From: Martinezella tropici
GTDB taxonomy: Bacteria; Pseudomonadota; Alphaproteobacteria; Rhizobiales; Rhizobiaceae
Reading direction: 5' to 3'
Assembly (NCBI GenBank): GCA_000799755.1
Contig: JUHI01000001.1
Span: 434,001 to 498,000, forward strand
Length of the DNA: 64,000 nucleotides
The position numbers were made by a program, and so were the translations under genes. The first letter of the stretch is position 1; every line of letters begins with the position of its first letter. Below are positions 16,715 through 25,653 of the stretch, one piece after another. Below the pieces are notes generated by a model. That model searched no databases, had not been told where the DNA came from, and was given only the letters and a program-made list of their open reading frames with translations.

Positions 16715-19666
16715 CTATGCCGATGGCGCGAGAAGGCCCGCGGCGCGAAGGAGATTGTTCTGGCGCATAGCGGTCTGAGTTAACAATCCGACGTAGCGCT
16801 GAACGATTGCAGTGGTGGCATGCTCACCCGACACGGCGTCGAGCGCGCCTATGATGGAACTGATGCGTTCGGAAACTTCGCGAAGCTCTCCGATAAGACC
16901 ATCATGTTGCGCGACCGAAAGAAGGTCCTCTCCGGAAACGGTACCAACTCCGTTGGGCTTTTGGGTGCCTCCACAGACATATCCTGCGGGAAGATCCCCC
17001 TTGCGGTTGACCACCGTCTTGCGGTGCAGGAGAGCGAGAATTTGATCGACCGCCTGCTTGGCGCCTGCCACTCTGGTCGGGTGATCGGTGTCGGCGGCAG
17101 CGTGTGGAAGTAGCTCCAGCTTGGATCCATGCTTCTCGAGGAGCGGCAGGTATGGCTTGAGCGGTCCTGTTGGGCCGGCGTCTCCCTGGAAGATATCGGC
17201 GTCTATCGCCGCATGCCGAACCTTTCCGACCGACAGCGCTTGTTCGAGGGCGACGACATCCACAAGTTCGCCGCGATCGTAGTTGATGAGCACGGCTCGG
17301 TCATTGAGCGCGTTCAGGACTTTGGCATCGACTACGTCGAAGTTGGAGAACCGGCCAGTGACCTCGTCCTTGCGCCCCAGACCAAGATGTACCGACAACA
17401 CGTCAGCGCCTTTCGCCGCTTCGATCACGGTCTCTGCAAATTCATATCCTTCTGCCACGACATTGGCCCTATGGGTCGACCGAGCATAAACGACGACGTT
17501 CATGTGGAACGCCTTCGCGAGCTTGGCGAATTCCCGGCCAATGTTACCATAGCCGAGAATGGCGACGCGTTTGCCTTCGAGCTTCTCGGTGGGATATTCG
17601 GCGAGGTTTTTTCCGGTATCGAAGTCGCCCGAAGAGACCCGCGCGTGCAGTTCGTCCACTGGAAGGTCTGGCATTACCTTCAATAGGGCCTTCATTGCCA
17701 TCTGAGCGGTGGCGCGGCTGTTGATGCCCGGCGTGTTCATGAGGGCTGCCTCGCCGCCGTCGCCGTTCGGGCCACCCCACGAATTCGAAGCCATGTTCCC
17801 TGTACCGGCGCCGATGCGGACGCCACCCAGGCGAAATTTCGACTCCGCGGGAATGAAAGTCGCTGCGGCGACCACCGCATCATAGCGGCCATCGGCAGTC
17901 TGCGCCAGAATTTCGTCGGCAGTGCTAAGGTGCGGCTGATAGAAGAAATGCGTCTTTCCGCTTTCGAGCTCCGTCCCCTCGTCGAGCGGACCGGCATGGA
18001 GCTGGCCGCCCTTTTCCGCGATATAAGCCGCGGCCTCGCTATAGTCCTGTGTTCCATCTGGCCGCAGGCGCAATCCGACCGGATCAACGACGAGAACGGT
18101 GTACGTTTCTCCAGTGCTGTCCTCGGAGGCTCCCGCGTTGCTGGTTGCGAAATTGACGCCCTTCGCATGAAGTTCCTCCTCGAGGACGACGATCTTCGCG
18201 CGAAGATAGGCGTAGCTGAGGTTTTCCAGCAGCGCGACGACGTCGGACGGCTCGCGAATGCCGCCGACCCACGCCCGGTAATCCCCTGGCGTTCCAGGAA
18301 ACGCATTGACGTAACGCGCTGCGTCTAGGCCCTTTTCGTACTCGCCATTTGGATGAGTTAGTCCTTCATAGCCGAGTAGCTGCTTGGACTTTGCAATGAT
18401 CCTCGCGTGCATCGCCGGATCGGTTACGCCAGCGTCGTTTACCTTCAGCAAGGTCACTGCAGCGCCGCGGCGATCCTTGTCGGGAACCACAAGCGACAGA
18501 AGGCTGTTATTTTCCACCCAACGATCAACGACATCCCGGTTTTCCGCCGAGCGCCGATTGAGCTCGGCGACCGGTCCAATCGCCGCCTCCATCTGAAGCA
18601 GATTGAATGTCGTTTCCGCGAACGCGAGCGTGCTGAATGTGTTGATGACACCCCCTAGCATCTTGTCCTCGGTCGCGTCGTAGAAAGGGCCCACATCGAC
18701 AGAGCGCTTGGCGCTCAATGGTTGCTTGGCGTCGATTGGCGGAGCGATCTTGAGCTGGCGGGGAATTGCCCAGGACGGGTTTTGCTGGTTCTGCTCGATA
18801 AGGCTCAAAGCCGACGGAGTGAACGAGTTCACGAAGTAGCCGGAGATTCCGCCGATGGCTTTCTGGAAGGGCATGAACAGGCAGCATTTCGCGACCGCGG
18901 CGCGCACTAGACTGTGGCCCCACGGCATCGCACCGAGCATCGACGTCGCGTCGAAGACCGCATGCCGGTTTTGCGGGTCGCCATCGAGCCACTTGAGAAG
19001 CTCGACGATTTCCTCGGTCTTGTAGGCGTTCGCTCCAGTCGTTTCGTGACCAACTCCGATGAAGATGGATATACCGAGCTGTTCGAGTTCGTTTGCGGTT
19101 GGGATCGCGCCCTCGGTCGTAGCAAAATGCAGACGGGTTTCGTCGCCGGCTTTGGCGAACCGATGCATCTCGATAACCTGCGTTGCCCAAGACTGGCGGA
19201 AAAAGCCCGCACCACCAGCGAGATCACTTTCTGGACGCGGGGTGTCCATGTAGACCCGCTGGTTCGGGTCGTTGGCGTTCAGAAGGTGCTGCACGGACAC
19301 GGTGAAGCCGCTATGGCCGCCGCCAAGACCAACCGCGAGCCGATTTTGCTTGGGGAACTCAAAATACCGATGGATGGTGCGCATCATGTCGACCAGCACC
19401 TTGTCGGCCGGGTAGCCGCGATGCATGCTCCGGCTCATCTCCGAGGTGGTAAAGCCGCCGATCTCGTGCCCCATGTCGTCGAACTTGCGGTAGTTCGCCT
19501 CGAGCCAATGATCAAATTCAAGCCTACGCAGACGCGCGTCGAGCTCGTCCGTCGTCGCGTCTGTGATCGGCCCGACGCCGAAAAACGGATTGGAAGGCGC
19601 GGCCGGAGCGCCATTCTCGGTCAGGGCGATCGCTTGAAGCCTCTGCGTTTTCAATTCTTCGGTCAT
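16715..19666 (-). CDS. Fused PLP aminotransferase (SerC-like) and D-2-hydroxyacid dehydrogenase (SerA-like)
   Basis: A single 983-residue polypeptide. Residues about 20-490 resemble a fold-type I aminotransferase of the phosphoserine aminotransferase group, with the likely PLP lysine in PFQKAIGGISGYF. Residues about 525-880 form a D-isomer 2-hydroxyacid dehydrogenase. It has a Rossmann motif GYGNIGREFA, an arginine in NYDRGELVD, the acidic DADIF segment and a histidine in LLPHAAADTD. The last 80 residues are helical. Joined SerC- and SerA-like activities could interconvert hydroxypyruvate or phosphohydroxypyruvate with serine, which fits the serine-centred locus. No ACT domain is seen, so serine feedback is unlikely. 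Substrate and direction are inferred. Confidence 0.8.
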   Translation of the reverse strand: MTEELKTQRLQAIALTENGAPAAPSNPFFGVGPITDATTDELDARLRRLEFDHWLEANYRKFDDMGHEIGGFTTSEMSRSMHRGYPADKVLVDMMRTIHRYFEFPKQNRLAVGLGGGHSGFTVSVQHLLNANDPNQRVYMDTPRPESDLAGGAGFFRQSWATQVIEMHRFAKAGDETRLHFATTEGAIPTANELEQLGISIFIGVGHETTGANAYKTEEIVELLKWLDGDPQNRHAVFDATSMLGAMPWGHSLVRAAVAKCCLFMPFQKAIGGISGYFVNSFTPSALSLIEQNQQNPSWAIPRQLKIAPPIDAKQPLSAKRSVDVGPFYDATEDKMLGGVINTFSTLAFAETTFNLLQMEAAIGPVAELNRRSAENRDVVDRWVENNSLLSLVVPDKDRRGAAVTLLKVNDAGVTDPAMHARIIAKSKQLLGYEGLTHPNGEYEKGLDAARYVNAFPGTPGDYRAWVGGIREPSDVVALLENLSYAYLRAKIVVLEEELHAKGVNFATSNAGASEDSTGETYTVLVVDPVGLRLRPDGTQDYSEAAAYIAEKGGQLHAGPLDEGTELESGKTHFFYQPHLSTADEILAQTADGRYDAVVAAATFIPAESKFRLGGVRIGAGTGNMASNSWGGPNGDGGEAALMNTPGINSRATAQMAMKALLKVMPDLPVDELHARVSSGDFDTGKNLAEYPTEKLEGKRVAILGYGNIGREFAKLAKAFHMNVVVYARSTHRANVVAEGYEFAETVIEAAKGADVLSVHLGLGRKDEVTGRFSNFDVVDAKVLNALNDRAVLINYDRGELVDVVALEQALSVGKVRHAAIDADIFQGDAGPTGPLKPYLPLLEKHGSKLELLPHAAADTDHPTRVAGAKQAVDQILALLHRKTVVNRKGDLPAGYVCGGTQKPNGVGTVSGEDLLSVAQHDGLIGELREVSERISSIIGALDAVSGEHATTAIVQRYVGLLTQTAMRQNNLLRAAGLLAPSA

Positions 19667-20042
19667 TAGCCTGATCCAATCTGTTCAATTCGGGGCAATC
19701 CTAACGTCAGGTCAGGGTCAATCGCAGTCATATCTGCGACATCTTGTTGCCACCACATGCCGATTTTTGTGGTTATTTGTTGCGAATAAGACTATCTTTG
19801 GCTGAATTGCCCACATTATCTCAGTTGAATACATACCCAAAATCCAACATTTCCCACAGCCCTTAAGGCCGCCTTGAGGGGGCATTCATCAGGCTGATAC
19901 TAATAAATGCTCAAAATGCGTGACTTTTGTGCAATAGCGAACAAAATGTGGGATTCGGATCCTTGCAATCCCACAAAGAACCATGAAATATCGACTCAAG
20001 CGATTGTGGTTTTCACGGTCCGACCTTCAAAGGGACATAGTA
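19667..20042. other. Divergent intergenic region
   Basis: No gene was found in these 376 bp between the divergent fusion gene and the DeoR regulator. The DNA is AT-rich. It contains TGTGG at 19768-19772 followed by TGTTG at 19778-19782 (10-bp period, plus strand) and the dyad described separately. Promoters for both genes probably lie here. Confidence 0.6.
19947..19975. promoter_or_regulatory. Perfect dyad upstream of the deoR-type gene
   Basis: TGTGGGATT (19947-19955) is matched by AATCCCACA (19967-19975) with an 11-bp spacer, 68 bp before the regulator's start. It is a plausible operator for autoregulation or for a regulator shared with the TGTGG promoters. Confidence 0.5.
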
Positions 20043-20825
20043 ATGTCATTCAAACGACAGACGGATATCTTGCAGGCCGTACGCGATGTCGGGAGCTACA
20101 GCATTTCGGAGCTCGCAGACAAGCTTCACGTATCGACCGAGACCATTCGGCGCAATATCAAGCCGCTGATCGACAGTGGAAGCCTCATTAGGTTTCATGG
20201 TGGCATCATGGACCCCGATCACGTCGACGAACCGCCATTCCAGCGTCGAATGCAAGTCAACAAGGACGCGAAGCGTAGCGTCGCAGGAATGATCGCCGAA
20301 GTCGTTAAGGATGGCGACAGCCTCATCCTCGACAACGGAACCACCACCACCTACGTCGCCGAAGCCCTGTCTCATCATTCCAACCTGACCGTCGTTACCA
20401 ACTCTGCGGAGATTGCCTGCCGCCTTGCTTCGCGTAACGGAAACAGGGTGTTTATCACGGGCGGAGAACTGAGCGGCGACGACGCTTCAGCCTTTGGACC
20501 GTCAACGATCGAGTTCGTCCAGCAGTTCGAGGTCCGTTACGCGTTCATTTCCGTCGGGGGCATCAATAATCGCGGGGAACTCGTAGATTTTCATTTATTC
20601 GAGGCTGAATTCAGCCGTGCAGCGATGAAACAGGCACAGGAGACCTGGGTTATCGCGGACCACAGCAAGTTCGGCAGGGCCGCTCCCGTCAAGGTATGTG
20701 AGCTTTCTGTCGTCGATACGATCGTATGCGACGACTTGCCTCCTGTTGAGTTTCAACGAAAGTGCCGCGAGGCGGAGGTGCGTCTGCTCACCGCCGCAGA
20801 CCACCTCACCGAAAAGGCAAGCTGA
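20043..20825 (+). CDS. DeoR/GlpR-family transcriptional regulator
   Basis: A 260-residue DNA-binding repressor-type protein. An N-terminal DeoR helix-turn-helix (residues about 5-60, with ISELADKLHVSTETIRRNIK) is followed by the usual FHGGI segment. The C-terminal sugar-phosphate-isomerase-like sensor domain contains ILDNGTTTTYVAEAL and VTNSAEIA. The ATG at 20043 has AAAGGGA upstream; an earlier ATG at 19983 would add 20 residues lacking the family pattern. DeoR proteins usually respond to phosphorylated metabolites, so a phosphorylated hydroxyacid or amino-alcohol is conceivable here. It probably controls the divergent fusion gene. It ends 4 bp from the convergent amidohydrolase gene. Confidence 0.9.
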   Translation: MSFKRQTDILQAVRDVGSYSISELADKLHVSTETIRRNIKPLIDSGSLIRFHGGIMDPDHVDEPPFQRRMQVNKDAKRSVAGMIAEVVKDGDSLILDNGTTTTYVAEALSHHSNLTVVTNSAEIACRLASRNGNRVFITGGELSGDDASAFGPSTIEFVQQFEVRYAFISVGGINNRGELVDFHLFEAEFSRAAMKQAQETWVIADHSKFGRAAPVKVCELSVVDTIVCDDLPPVEFQRKCREAEVRLLTAADHLTEKAS

Positions 20826-20829
20826 CCAT

Positions 20830-22059
20830 TCATGCCACGAAGCCCCTCAGGGTCTGATAGAAAACCTTGAGCCCTGCCCTCACGGATTCGGGGCTGGCGT
20901 CTTCGGCCTCGTTGTGACTTAAGCCGTCGCGCGTCTGCACGAAGAGAAGTGTCGAGGGCACGCTGTGCTGGAGGGCAAGCGCGTCATGACCGGCTACGGT
21001 CTTCATAACAGGAAGACGCATCCCCAGATCGGCGGCGGCACTCTTTGCGAACTTAACACCATCCGGGCACAGGCCAACTGGTGGGCGGAGATTGTCGCCT
21101 GCCACTTTCAATTCTACACCAAGCGGCAAACACAACTCGGATGCTGCAGCAATGAAACGGTCGCCCAAATCGTTGCAGGCCGGCGCCTCTCTCATTCGGA
21201 TCTCGAACGTGACGGCCGCCAACGATGGAATGACGTTGGGTGAGTTTGGGAAGACCCGAATTGAGGCGGCGGAAGAATGTATTTCACTTTCGCCGCCGCA
21301 CAGCTCATGAAACTCGGTGATGCATCGCGCGGCCGCCCTGAGAGCGTCGCGGCGCCGACGGTTTGGGGTCGGTCCAGTATGGGCGGCTTCGCCGATGAAC
21401 TCCAGGGTAGTCTTCCTTGCGGCCCAAGCACCGTCGACAACCGCGACAAGCCTGCCCGCCCGTTCGAGAACGTCGCCCTGTTCGATATGAAGTTCGAGTG
21501 CTCGGACTGGTCTGAGCGACATCCGGCCCCGTCCGAGATATCCAATTCGATCCAACGCCTCTGCTACGGAACATCCGGCGTCGTCGCGGATCCTCAATGC
21601 ATCGATCATCGTTATCTTGCCGGCAAAGACCGAACTTCCTAGTAAGCTGGGCTGAAATCTTGCACCCTCTTCGTTGGTCCAATTCGCGACCGCGATATTG
21701 TGCCGGAAGGATATGCCGTGAGCGTTGCGAAGCAGCGCTCGGACCGCGGTCATCGCCGCCGCGACACCATAGGTTCCATCGAAGCGACCGCCCGTGACCT
21801 GGCTGTCGAGATGCGACCCGGCGAGAACGACGGTCTCCGCTCCCGGCGCGGTTTTGACGATGCCCAGCATGTTGCCAATCCCGTCGATGATCGGTTCCAC
21901 CCCCAGGTCGACCCTGAACCTCGCGGCCAGGAAATCCCTGGCCTCACGGTCGGCATCAGATCCCGCCAATCGACAGACGCCGCCGCGAGGGGTCGAGCCG
22001 AACTCTGCGAAATCAGCCATGAGAGATTGGAAGTAAGCAAAGTCGTCGTCTTGCAGCAT
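20830..22059 (-). CDS. M20-family amidohydrolase (allantoate/N-carbamoyl-amino-acid type)
   Basis: A 409-residue zinc amidase of the hydantoinase/carbamoylase (HyuC/ArgE-like) group. Metal ligands are visible in GSHLDSQVTGGRFDGTYG (near residues 75-95), NWTNEEGARF and the C-terminal AGHDAL. A dimerisation lid lies between them. Such enzymes hydrolyse N-carbamoyl or ureido groups. The ATG at 22059 is chosen because it lies just after a strong terminator; the frame extends upstream through the hairpin without protein-like sequence. It follows the demethylase gene in the same direction but is separated from it by that terminator, so it may need its own promoter. The substrate in this amine locus is unknown. 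Confidence 0.85.
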   Translation of the reverse strand: MLQDDDFAYFQSLMADFAEFGSTPRGGVCRLAGSDADREARDFLAARFRVDLGVEPIIDGIGNMLGIVKTAPGAETVVLAGSHLDSQVTGGRFDGTYGVAAAMTAVRALLRNAHGISFRHNIAVANWTNEEGARFQPSLLGSSVFAGKITMIDALRIRDDAGCSVAEALDRIGYLGRGRMSLRPVRALELHIEQGDVLERAGRLVAVVDGAWAARKTTLEFIGEAAHTGPTPNRRRRDALRAAARCITEFHELCGGESEIHSSAASIRVFPNSPNVIPSLAAVTFEIRMREAPACNDLGDRFIAAASELCLPLGVELKVAGDNLRPPVGLCPDGVKFAKSAAADLGMRLPVMKTVAGHDALALQHSVPSTLLFVQTRDGLSHNEAEDASPESVRAGLKVFYQTLRGFVA

Positions 22060-22077
22060 ATGGTGAATAGGCCTGTG

Positions 22078-22114
22078 AAAAGACCACCGGTGTCGCGGCC
22101 AGACACCGGTGGTC
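22078..22114 (-). terminator. Rho-independent terminator after the demethylase gene
   Basis: A perfect 12-bp inverted repeat (GACCACCGGTGT, 9-base loop) is followed on the minus strand by UUUU (22081-22078). It lies 55 bp after the demethylase stop and about 20 bp before the amidohydrolase start. Confidence 0.85.
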
Positions 22115-22168
22115 GCCTCGCGCCACCTGCAGGGGGCAGGTCCCGCTGGCAATGGTGAGAAGACGGAA

Positions 22169-24616
22169 TTACACCTTGATGCGTTCCATGCGCGGATCGA
22201 AGAGCGGTTCCAGATGGACCGAGCATTTCACCCGTTCCCCCGCCACCTCGAGCTCGTAGGAACCCGTTTTCACAAACTCTTCGTCGAGACCCGTCTGCGG
22301 CTGGCGGACATAACCCATGCCGATCGACTTTCCGATCGTGTGCCCAAAGCCGCCGCTGCTCAGCCAGCCGACACGCTCACCATTACGGTAGACCGTCTCG
22401 CGGCCAAGCAAGATGACCTTGGGATCGTCGACGGTGAAGGTTGCCAGGATACGCTTGAGCTTGCCGTCACGCTGCTTTTCGAGCGCCTCGCGTCCAAGAA
22501 ACGGAGTGTTCTTCTTCAGCTTCACGGCCCAGCCGAGACCCGCCTCGAGAGGCGTGTAGTCCGGACCGATGTCCGACCCCCAAGCGCGATAGCCCTTTTC
22601 GAGACGCATGCTCTCGATTGAGCGATAGCCGCCGTTGATGATGTTGAATTCGGCGCCGGCTTGCATGATCGCGTCGTAGACCGTCGCCCCGAATTCGACC
22701 GGGAAGTGAAACTCCCAACCCAGTTCGCCGACGTAGGTGACGCGAAGCGCCATCAGCGGAGCACCCGCCACATGGATCGTTCGGACCTTGCCGAAGGGGA
22801 AGCCGGCATGCGAAACGTCATCCTCCGTCAGCTTCTCGATGACCTTACGGGCGTTCGGCCCCATTAGGCTGAGAACGGCGTAGCCAGACGTCACGTCGAT
22901 CAGGTTCGCGTCCAAGCCCTTTGGAATATGACGACGGATCCAGTCGAAGTCGTGGGTCGCGAAGCCGGTGCCGGTGACGATGTAGAATTGGTTCTCGGCA
23001 ATGCGCCCGATAGTCAGGTCGCACTCGATGCCACCCTTGCTGTTGAGCATCTGGGTGTAGATCAAGCTGCCGACCGGCTTGGCGACGTCGTTGGCGCAGA
23101 TCCAGGAGAGCGCCTCCTCGGCGTCCTTGCCGACCATGAGAAACTTCGAGAACGAGCTCTGATCGAAGACGGCGACGGATTCGCGGGTCGCCCTGTGCTC
23201 GCGGCCCACCGCGCCGAACCAGTTCGGACGCTGGAACGTGTGCTGGTCGACTGGCTCTTCACCCTCTTGCGCGAACCAGTTCGGGCGCTCCCAGCCGAGC
23301 TTCTCTCCGAAGCAAGCGCCCTGCGACTTGAGGCGATCGTAGAGAGGAGAGCGGCGAGCTGGACGCCCGCTTTTGTGCTCTTCGTTCGGCCAGGCGATCG
23401 TGTAGTGCTTGCCGTAGGCTTCGAGCGTTCTCTCGCGAACCCAGCCAATATCCTGGGCATTGCGGCCGAACCGGCGAATATCGACCGGCCACAAGTCGTA
23501 AGGAGGCTCGCCGCCGGCGACCCAATCCGCAAGCACCTTCCCCGCTCCACCGCCGGAGGCGATGCCGAAAGCGTTAAAGCCTGCGCCAACGAAGAATCCA
23601 TCCACCTCGGGCGCCTCGCCCAGGATGAAGTTGCCGTCCGGAGTGAAGCTTTCGGGCCCGTTGATAAGCTGCTTGACGCCTGCCGTCTCGAGCGCCGGAA
23701 CGCGTCCGAGCGCGAGCTCCATGAGCTGCTCGAAATGGCCAAAGTTGGACTCAAGAAGCTGGAACTCGAAGTTGCGCGGCAGCCCCTTGACGGCCCACGG
23801 GATCGGATTGGGCTCGTAACCGCCCATGACAAGCCCGCCGACCTCCTCCTTGTAGTAGGTAAGGCGATCGGGGTCGCGTAGCGTCGGGAGATTTGATGCG
23901 ACCCCTTCAATGCGCTCTGTAACCATGTACTGATGCTCGACCGACACCAGAGGAACATTAACGCCTGCGAGTTTGCCAACCTCGCGCGCCCACTGGCCGG
24001 CGCAGTTGATTACATACTCGCACTCGATCCGGCCGCGGTTCGTAACGACCGCCTTCACCCGCCCCTTTTCCACAACGATCTCAGTCACGTCGGTGTCTTC
24101 GATGATCCGGGCGCCGTTGCTGCGCGCGCCCTTGGCGAGCGACTGGGTGATATCAGATGGGCTTGCCTGACCGTCGGTCGGCAGGAACGCTGCGCCGATG
24201 ACGTCGGAGATGTCCATCAGAGGCCAAAGGTCCTGCGCTTCCTTCGGGGTGAGCAGATGCATTTCCAGGCCGAACGACCGCGCGGTGGTTGCCTGACGTT
24301 TTACTTCCGTCCAGCGCTCTTCATTACATGCAAGGCGTAGGCCACCGTTCATTTTCCAGCCGGTCGCCAGTCCGGTCTCGGCTTCCAGGGTCTTGTAAAG
24401 CTTGACGGACTCGCCAAGCAACTGCGTGATGTTGGCGCTCGAGCGAAGCTGGCCAACCAGACCTGCCGCATGCCACGTGCTGCCCGATGTCAGCTTCTTG
24501 CGCTCCAGGAGCACCACGTCAGTCCAGCCAAGCTTGGCCAGATGATACGCCGTCGACGTGCCGATGATACCGCCGCCAATGATGACGGCTCTGGCCTGCG
24601 TTGGAAAATTCGTCAT
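22169..24616 (-). CDS. Dimethylglycine/sarcosine dehydrogenase-like flavoprotein with GcvT domain
   Basis: An 815-residue demethylase. Residues 1-370 form a DAO-type FAD domain with the dinucleotide motif GGGIIGTSTAYHLAK near 14-28. A histidine (H49, in GSTWHAAG) matches the covalent-FAD site of mitochondrial dimethylglycine and sarcosine dehydrogenases. A short linker domain follows. From about residue 430 a GcvT-type aminomethyltransferase domain binds THF and captures the methyl group as methylene-THF (DLTIGRIAENQFYIVTGTG, RLEKGYRAWGSD). Electrons would pass to the ETF encoded at 33-35 kb. The gene has a TGTGG-TTGACT promoter and its own terminator. Dimethylglycine, sarcosine or another N-methyl amine are possible substrates. 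Confidence 0.9.
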   Translation of the reverse strand: MTNFPTQARAVIIGGGIIGTSTAYHLAKLGWTDVVLLERKKLTSGSTWHAAGLVGQLRSSANITQLLGESVKLYKTLEAETGLATGWKMNGGLRLACNEERWTEVKRQATTARSFGLEMHLLTPKEAQDLWPLMDISDVIGAAFLPTDGQASPSDITQSLAKGARSNGARIIEDTDVTEIVVEKGRVKAVVTNRGRIECEYVINCAGQWAREVGKLAGVNVPLVSVEHQYMVTERIEGVASNLPTLRDPDRLTYYKEEVGGLVMGGYEPNPIPWAVKGLPRNFEFQLLESNFGHFEQLMELALGRVPALETAGVKQLINGPESFTPDGNFILGEAPEVDGFFVGAGFNAFGIASGGGAGKVLADWVAGGEPPYDLWPVDIRRFGRNAQDIGWVRERTLEAYGKHYTIAWPNEEHKSGRPARRSPLYDRLKSQGACFGEKLGWERPNWFAQEGEEPVDQHTFQRPNWFGAVGREHRATRESVAVFDQSSFSKFLMVGKDAEEALSWICANDVAKPVGSLIYTQMLNSKGGIECDLTIGRIAENQFYIVTGTGFATHDFDWIRRHIPKGLDANLIDVTSGYAVLSLMGPNARKVIEKLTEDDVSHAGFPFGKVRTIHVAGAPLMALRVTYVGELGWEFHFPVEFGATVYDAIMQAGAEFNIINGGYRSIESMRLEKGYRAWGSDIGPDYTPLEAGLGWAVKLKKNTPFLGREALEKQRDGKLKRILATFTVDDPKVILLGRETVYRNGERVGWLSSGGFGHTIGKSIGMGYVRQPQTGLDEEFVKTGSYELEVAGERVKCSVHLEPLFDPRMERIKV

Positions 24617-24722
24617 TTGGGTTCCCCCGTCTCTCGCGCGTTGCGCATATGGCTTTCTTGTACGGATGCAGCGCTAAGTCGTGCAACATCTTGTGGAGAT
24701 TGGTGCCCCGTTACGGTTGGAA

Positions 24723-24740
24723 AGTCAACATGTATCCACA
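24723..24740 (-). promoter_or_regulatory. Candidate promoter of the demethylase gene
   Basis: On the minus strand TGTGG (24740-24736) is followed after 7 bp by TTGACT (24728-24723). This is the same spacing as in the ligase and ETF promoters. The second upstream box is not conserved. Confidence 0.55.
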
Positions 24741-24756
24741 TTTTTTGAGCGACAAT

Positions 24757-24781
24757 TGTGCATATACGTGGTTTATGTAGG
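24757..24781 (+). promoter_or_regulatory. Triple 10-bp-spaced box upstream of the phosphatase-family gene
   Basis: TGTGC (24757), CGTGG (24767) and GTAGG (24777) start at exact 10-bp intervals and resemble the TGTGG boxes of the locus. No clear TTGACA follows. The site lies 44 bp before the gene start and divergent from the demethylase promoter. Confidence 0.4.
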
Positions 24782-24824
24782 CAAACCTTTGTACAAACCC
24801 ACAATAAGCACAATGGAGACGGCA

Positions 24825-25601
24825 ATGCTTTCAAACGGAATGGAAGACTATTCGGAATTCGCGGAGGAATTGGCGGATCTCGCCCGTTCGCTGGCACTTC
24901 AGCACTTCAGGAAGACGGTGAAGTTCGAACGCAAGGAGGATGAAAGCCCAGTGACTATCGCGGACAAGGCGATCGAGCGCGCCATGAGGGAAGCAATCGA
25001 GCGGCGCTATCCAACGCATGGCGTTTTTGGCGAAGAAACTGGCAAAACGGAAGGCGGCAAGGAGCTGTGGGTTTTGGATCCGATAGACGGCACCAAGAGC
25101 TTCCTGACGGGAATGCCGTTATTCGGCGCACTTATCGCGCTTCTGCAAAATGGAGAGCCATCGGTCGGTGTAATCGAAATGCCAGCGCTGGGCGAACGGT
25201 GGGTCGGCAAAAAGGGCGGGACAACGCTCAACGGCGATCCAGCAGTCGTAAGCAACTGCAAGGTTCTGGCGGATGCCAGAGTCTACACCTCATCGCCTGA
25301 TTTCTTCCCTTCGGCGGAAGATTGGGAGCGGTACGATCGAATGAGCCGGTTGGCTGCTATCCGGCGCTTTGGCGGGGATTGCTACCAGTACGCTCTGCTG
25401 GCGTCCGGATTCTGCGACCTGGTGGTCGAGGCGTCGCTCATGCCATACGACTTTCTCGCCTTGGTTCCGGTAATTGAAAACGCGGGCGGCCGCATTACCG
25501 ATTGGGATGGCAAGCCTCTTACAGTTGATTCCGGAGAACACGTGGTCGCGGCAGCAAGTCCCTGGCTGCACGATGAAGCGCTCAAGGCGCTAGCGCGCTA
25601 A
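24825..25601 (+). CDS. Inositol monophosphatase-family phosphatase (HisN-like)
   Basis: A 258-residue metal-dependent phosphatase. It has the family motifs GEETG (near residue 67), the double-metal DPIDGTKSF (near 85) and a C-terminal MPYDFLALVPVIENAGG block. Alphaproteobacterial HisN (histidinol phosphatase) belongs to this group. The ATG at 24825 has TGGAGAC upstream. It is convergent with a choline/ethanolamine-kinase-like gene, so a small phosphorylated amino-alcohol such as phosphocholine, phosphoethanolamine or phosphoserine is a plausible substrate. That is inference; sequence alone does not separate HisN from other family members. Confidence 0.82.
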   Translation: MLSNGMEDYSEFAEELADLARSLALQHFRKTVKFERKEDESPVTIADKAIERAMREAIERRYPTHGVFGEETGKTEGGKELWVLDPIDGTKSFLTGMPLFGALIALLQNGEPSVGVIEMPALGERWVGKKGGTTLNGDPAVVSNCKVLADARVYTSSPDFFPSAEDWERYDRMSRLAAIRRFGGDCYQYALLASGFCDLVVEASLMPYDFLALVPVIENAGGRITDWDGKPLTVDSGEHVVAAASPWLHDEALKALAR

Positions 25602-25602
25602 C

Positions 25603-25634
25603 AAAAAAGCGCTCGCGGGATTACCCGCGAGCGC
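25603..25634 (-). terminator. Strong terminator for the kinase-like gene
   Basis: A perfect 11-bp stem (GCGCTCGCGGG, ATTA loop) is followed on the minus strand by six U residues. It lies between two convergent genes. On the plus strand the same hairpin has only an A-tract before it and no U-tract. Confidence 0.88.
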
Positions 25635-25653
25635 CGCCATCCGACTTCTCTAC

